Source: Methylotenera sp. (GTDB lineage Bacteria; Pseudomonadota; Gammaproteobacteria; Burkholderiales; Methylophilaceae). From it: 64,000 bases of DNA. The translations under genes were made by a program, and so were the position numbers. A model generated the notes under the pieces. It saw nothing but the letters and a program-made list of their open reading frames with translations. It made no database searches and was not told where the DNA came from. Below, in pieces: positions 62,902 to 64,000 of the stretch. Positions within the stretch are counted from its first letter, which is position 1. Each line of letters opens with the position of its first letter. The DNA is taken from positions 1 to 64,000 of the forward strand of contig JAUYAL010000064.1 in assembly GCA_030693535.1 (NCBI GenBank), written 5' to 3'.

Positions 62902-64000
62902 TTAACCTAAGAATAGTTTGTAAGCTGGATTTTGCGTTTCATCCCAGTAAGGATAGCCCAGATTACTTAAGAAAGTCTTAAATTCGTCATTATCGTCTGG
63001 CGGTACTTGCATACCAACCAGCACGCGGCCAAAATCGGCGCCGTGATTGCGGTAGTGGAACAAGCTGATATTCCAATCATGCCCCATGGTGTCTAAAAAT
63101 TTCATCAGCGCACTAGGTTTTTCGGGGAATTCAAACCTAAATACTACTTCGTTTTCAGCTAGCGGTGCATGACCACCAACTAAGTGGCGTAAATGCAACT
63201 TAGCTACCTCGTTATCCGTCAAGTCAAGGGTAGGCAAGCCATGTGACTGCAAGTCAGCTACAAGTTTGGCTGCTTCCTCAGGATCAGTAATCGCCACGCC
63301 TACAAATATATGCGCCTCTTTAGGGTCAGAATAGCGATAATTAAATTCGGTAATATTACGATTGCCTAATAAACGGCAGAATGTTTTAAATGCGCCAGGT
63401 TTCTCTGGAATTGTTACAGCTAACACCGCTTCGCGCTGCTCGCCCAGCTCTGCGCGTTCTGCAATGAAGCGTAAGCGATCAAAATTCATATTCGCGCCAG
63501 AAGCAATGCTTACTAACGTTTTTCCGCTTAAATTATTACGTTTTGCATACTCCTTTAATCCAGCAGTCGCTAGTGCGCCAGCAGGTTCTAAAATGCTACG
63601 TGTGTCTTCAAATACATCCTTGATGGCAGCACAAATCACATCATTATCGACCACAATCATTTCATCTACATACTGCTGACAAAGTTTAAAGGTATGTTCA
63701 CCTACTTGTTTGACTGCTGCACCATCGGCAAACAAGCCAACTTGGTCTAGCATGACGCGCTTGCCTTGTTTGAGTGATTCCGTCATGGCTTCAGCGTCTT
63801 TTGCCTCGACGCCAATTATTTTAATTTCTGGACGCACTGCTTTTACATAAGTTGCAATTCCAGCCAGTAAACCGCCACCGCCCACACAGCAGAATATTGC
63901 CTCAATAGGTTCAGGGTGGGAATTTAGAATTTCTAGGGCAATGGTACCTTGTCCTGCAATCACATCAGGGTCATCGTACGGATGTACAAAGGTAAGTTTT
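62902..64000 (-). CDS. ilvA: Threonine ammonia-lyase, biosynthetic (5' end beyond the window)
   Basis: The visible 366 aa are the C-terminal two thirds; the frame is open to the edge (VHPYDDPDVIAGQGTIALE). It deaminates threonine to 2-oxobutyrate for isoleucine synthesis. The PLP-fold part includes CCVGGGGLLAGIATYVKA (the phosphate-binding glycine loop) and TLVSIASGANMNFDRLRF. Two C-terminal ACT-like regulatory domains follow (FKTFCRLLGNRNITEFNYR and LMKFLDTMGHDWNISLFHYR), which bind isoleucine and valine, so this is the feedback-regulated biosynthetic form. Stop at 62902. Confidence 0.96.
   Translation of the reverse strand, partial: KLTFVHPYDDPDVIAGQGTIALEILNSHPEPIEAIFCCVGGGGLLAGIATYVKAVRPEIKIIGVEAKDAEAMTESLKQGKRVMLDQVGLFADGAAVKQVGEHTFKLCQQYVDEMIVVDNDVICAAIKDVFEDTRSILEPAGALATAGLKEYAKRNNLSGKTLVSIASGANMNFDRLRFIAERAELGEQREAVLAVTIPEKPGAFKTFCRLLGNRNITEFNYRYSDPKEAHIFVGVAITDPEEAAKLVADLQSHGLPTLDLTDNEVAKLHLRHLVGGHAPLAENEVVFRFEFPEKPSALMKFLDTMGHDWNISLFHYRNHGADFGRVLVGMQVPPDDNDEFKTFLSNLGYPYWDETQNPAYKLFLG

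Overview
The window looks like chromosomal DNA of an AT-rich methylotrophic betaproteobacterium, most likely of the family Methylophilaceae (Methylotenera-like). Supporting signs are a formaldehyde-activating-enzyme (Fae) homologue, the betaproteobacterial order TIGR02449 / zapA / 6S RNA / EVE-domain gene, an asmA-mutY pair, a B12-dependent ribonucleotide reductase split into two polypeptides, and many TonB-dependent receptors. Genus-level placement is inference. All functional calls come from reading motifs and context; no database search was run.

Layout. 0.1-7.6 kb: a metallophore-uptake-like cassette (DUF2946 protein, TonB receptor, exported DJ-1/PfpI protein resembling isonitrile hydratase, second TonB receptor, PepSY membrane protein) lying between two copies of a ~99-bp imperfect repeat. 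7.7-8.3 kb: a Fae homologue lacking the usual catalytic histidine. 8.4-18.4 kb: housekeeping genes on the minus strand (mutY, asmA-like, exoD-like, uppP, yidB-like, an RluF-like pseudouridine synthase, thiC with a TPP riboswitch), interrupted by a small plus-strand gene with a near-consensus sigma-54 promoter. 18.9-22.5 kb: a compact minus-strand operon of a GNAT-fold 'thermostable hemolysin' (frameshifted here), an AMP-dependent acyl ligase, a heme-oxygenase-like diiron oxidase and an SDR reductase. It reads as an uncharacterised small-molecule pathway and is the best candidate for an undescribed system.

22.6-30 kb: a PAP2 phosphatase and EptA lipid A phosphoethanolamine transferase preceded by a sigma-54 promoter and two identical-architecture palindromes, next to a sigma-54 two-component system with a divergent outer-membrane barrel and a PstS-like periplasmic protein. 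30-39 kb: a repressor-controlled RND efflux operon (DUF2147 gene with an amber stop, DUF2269, SDR, TetR, membrane fusion lipoprotein, RND pump), then pcm, tolC and an isochorismatase-family hydrolase. 40-45 kb: waaA and nrdJa-nrdJb with NrdR boxes, followed by transposon-end debris that truncates a small gene. 45-52 kb: mixed small and metabolic genes (DUF2721, SOUL, acetolactate-synthase-like, TauE, selO, thioredoxin) and three tRNAs.

52.8-59.6 kb: a cobalamin salvage locus: cobT-cobS-cobC on plus, converging on a riboswitch-controlled btuB-btuM-(bluB)-cobU series on minus. bluB is broken by what looks like loss of one copy of a 5-bp tandem repeat, and it sits just behind a strong terminator. 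Lower-ligand synthesis therefore looks lost while uptake and nucleotide-loop assembly remain, in a genome whose RNR here needs adenosylcobalamin. 59.7-64 kb: TIGR02449 protein, zapA, 6S RNA, DUF2237, EVE-domain protein, an exported beta-propeller, and the 3' part of ilvA running off the window edge.

Four genes are broken by different small lesions (frameshift, 5-bp loss, nonsense codon, transposon end). This may be real gene decay or, for the first three, sequence error.
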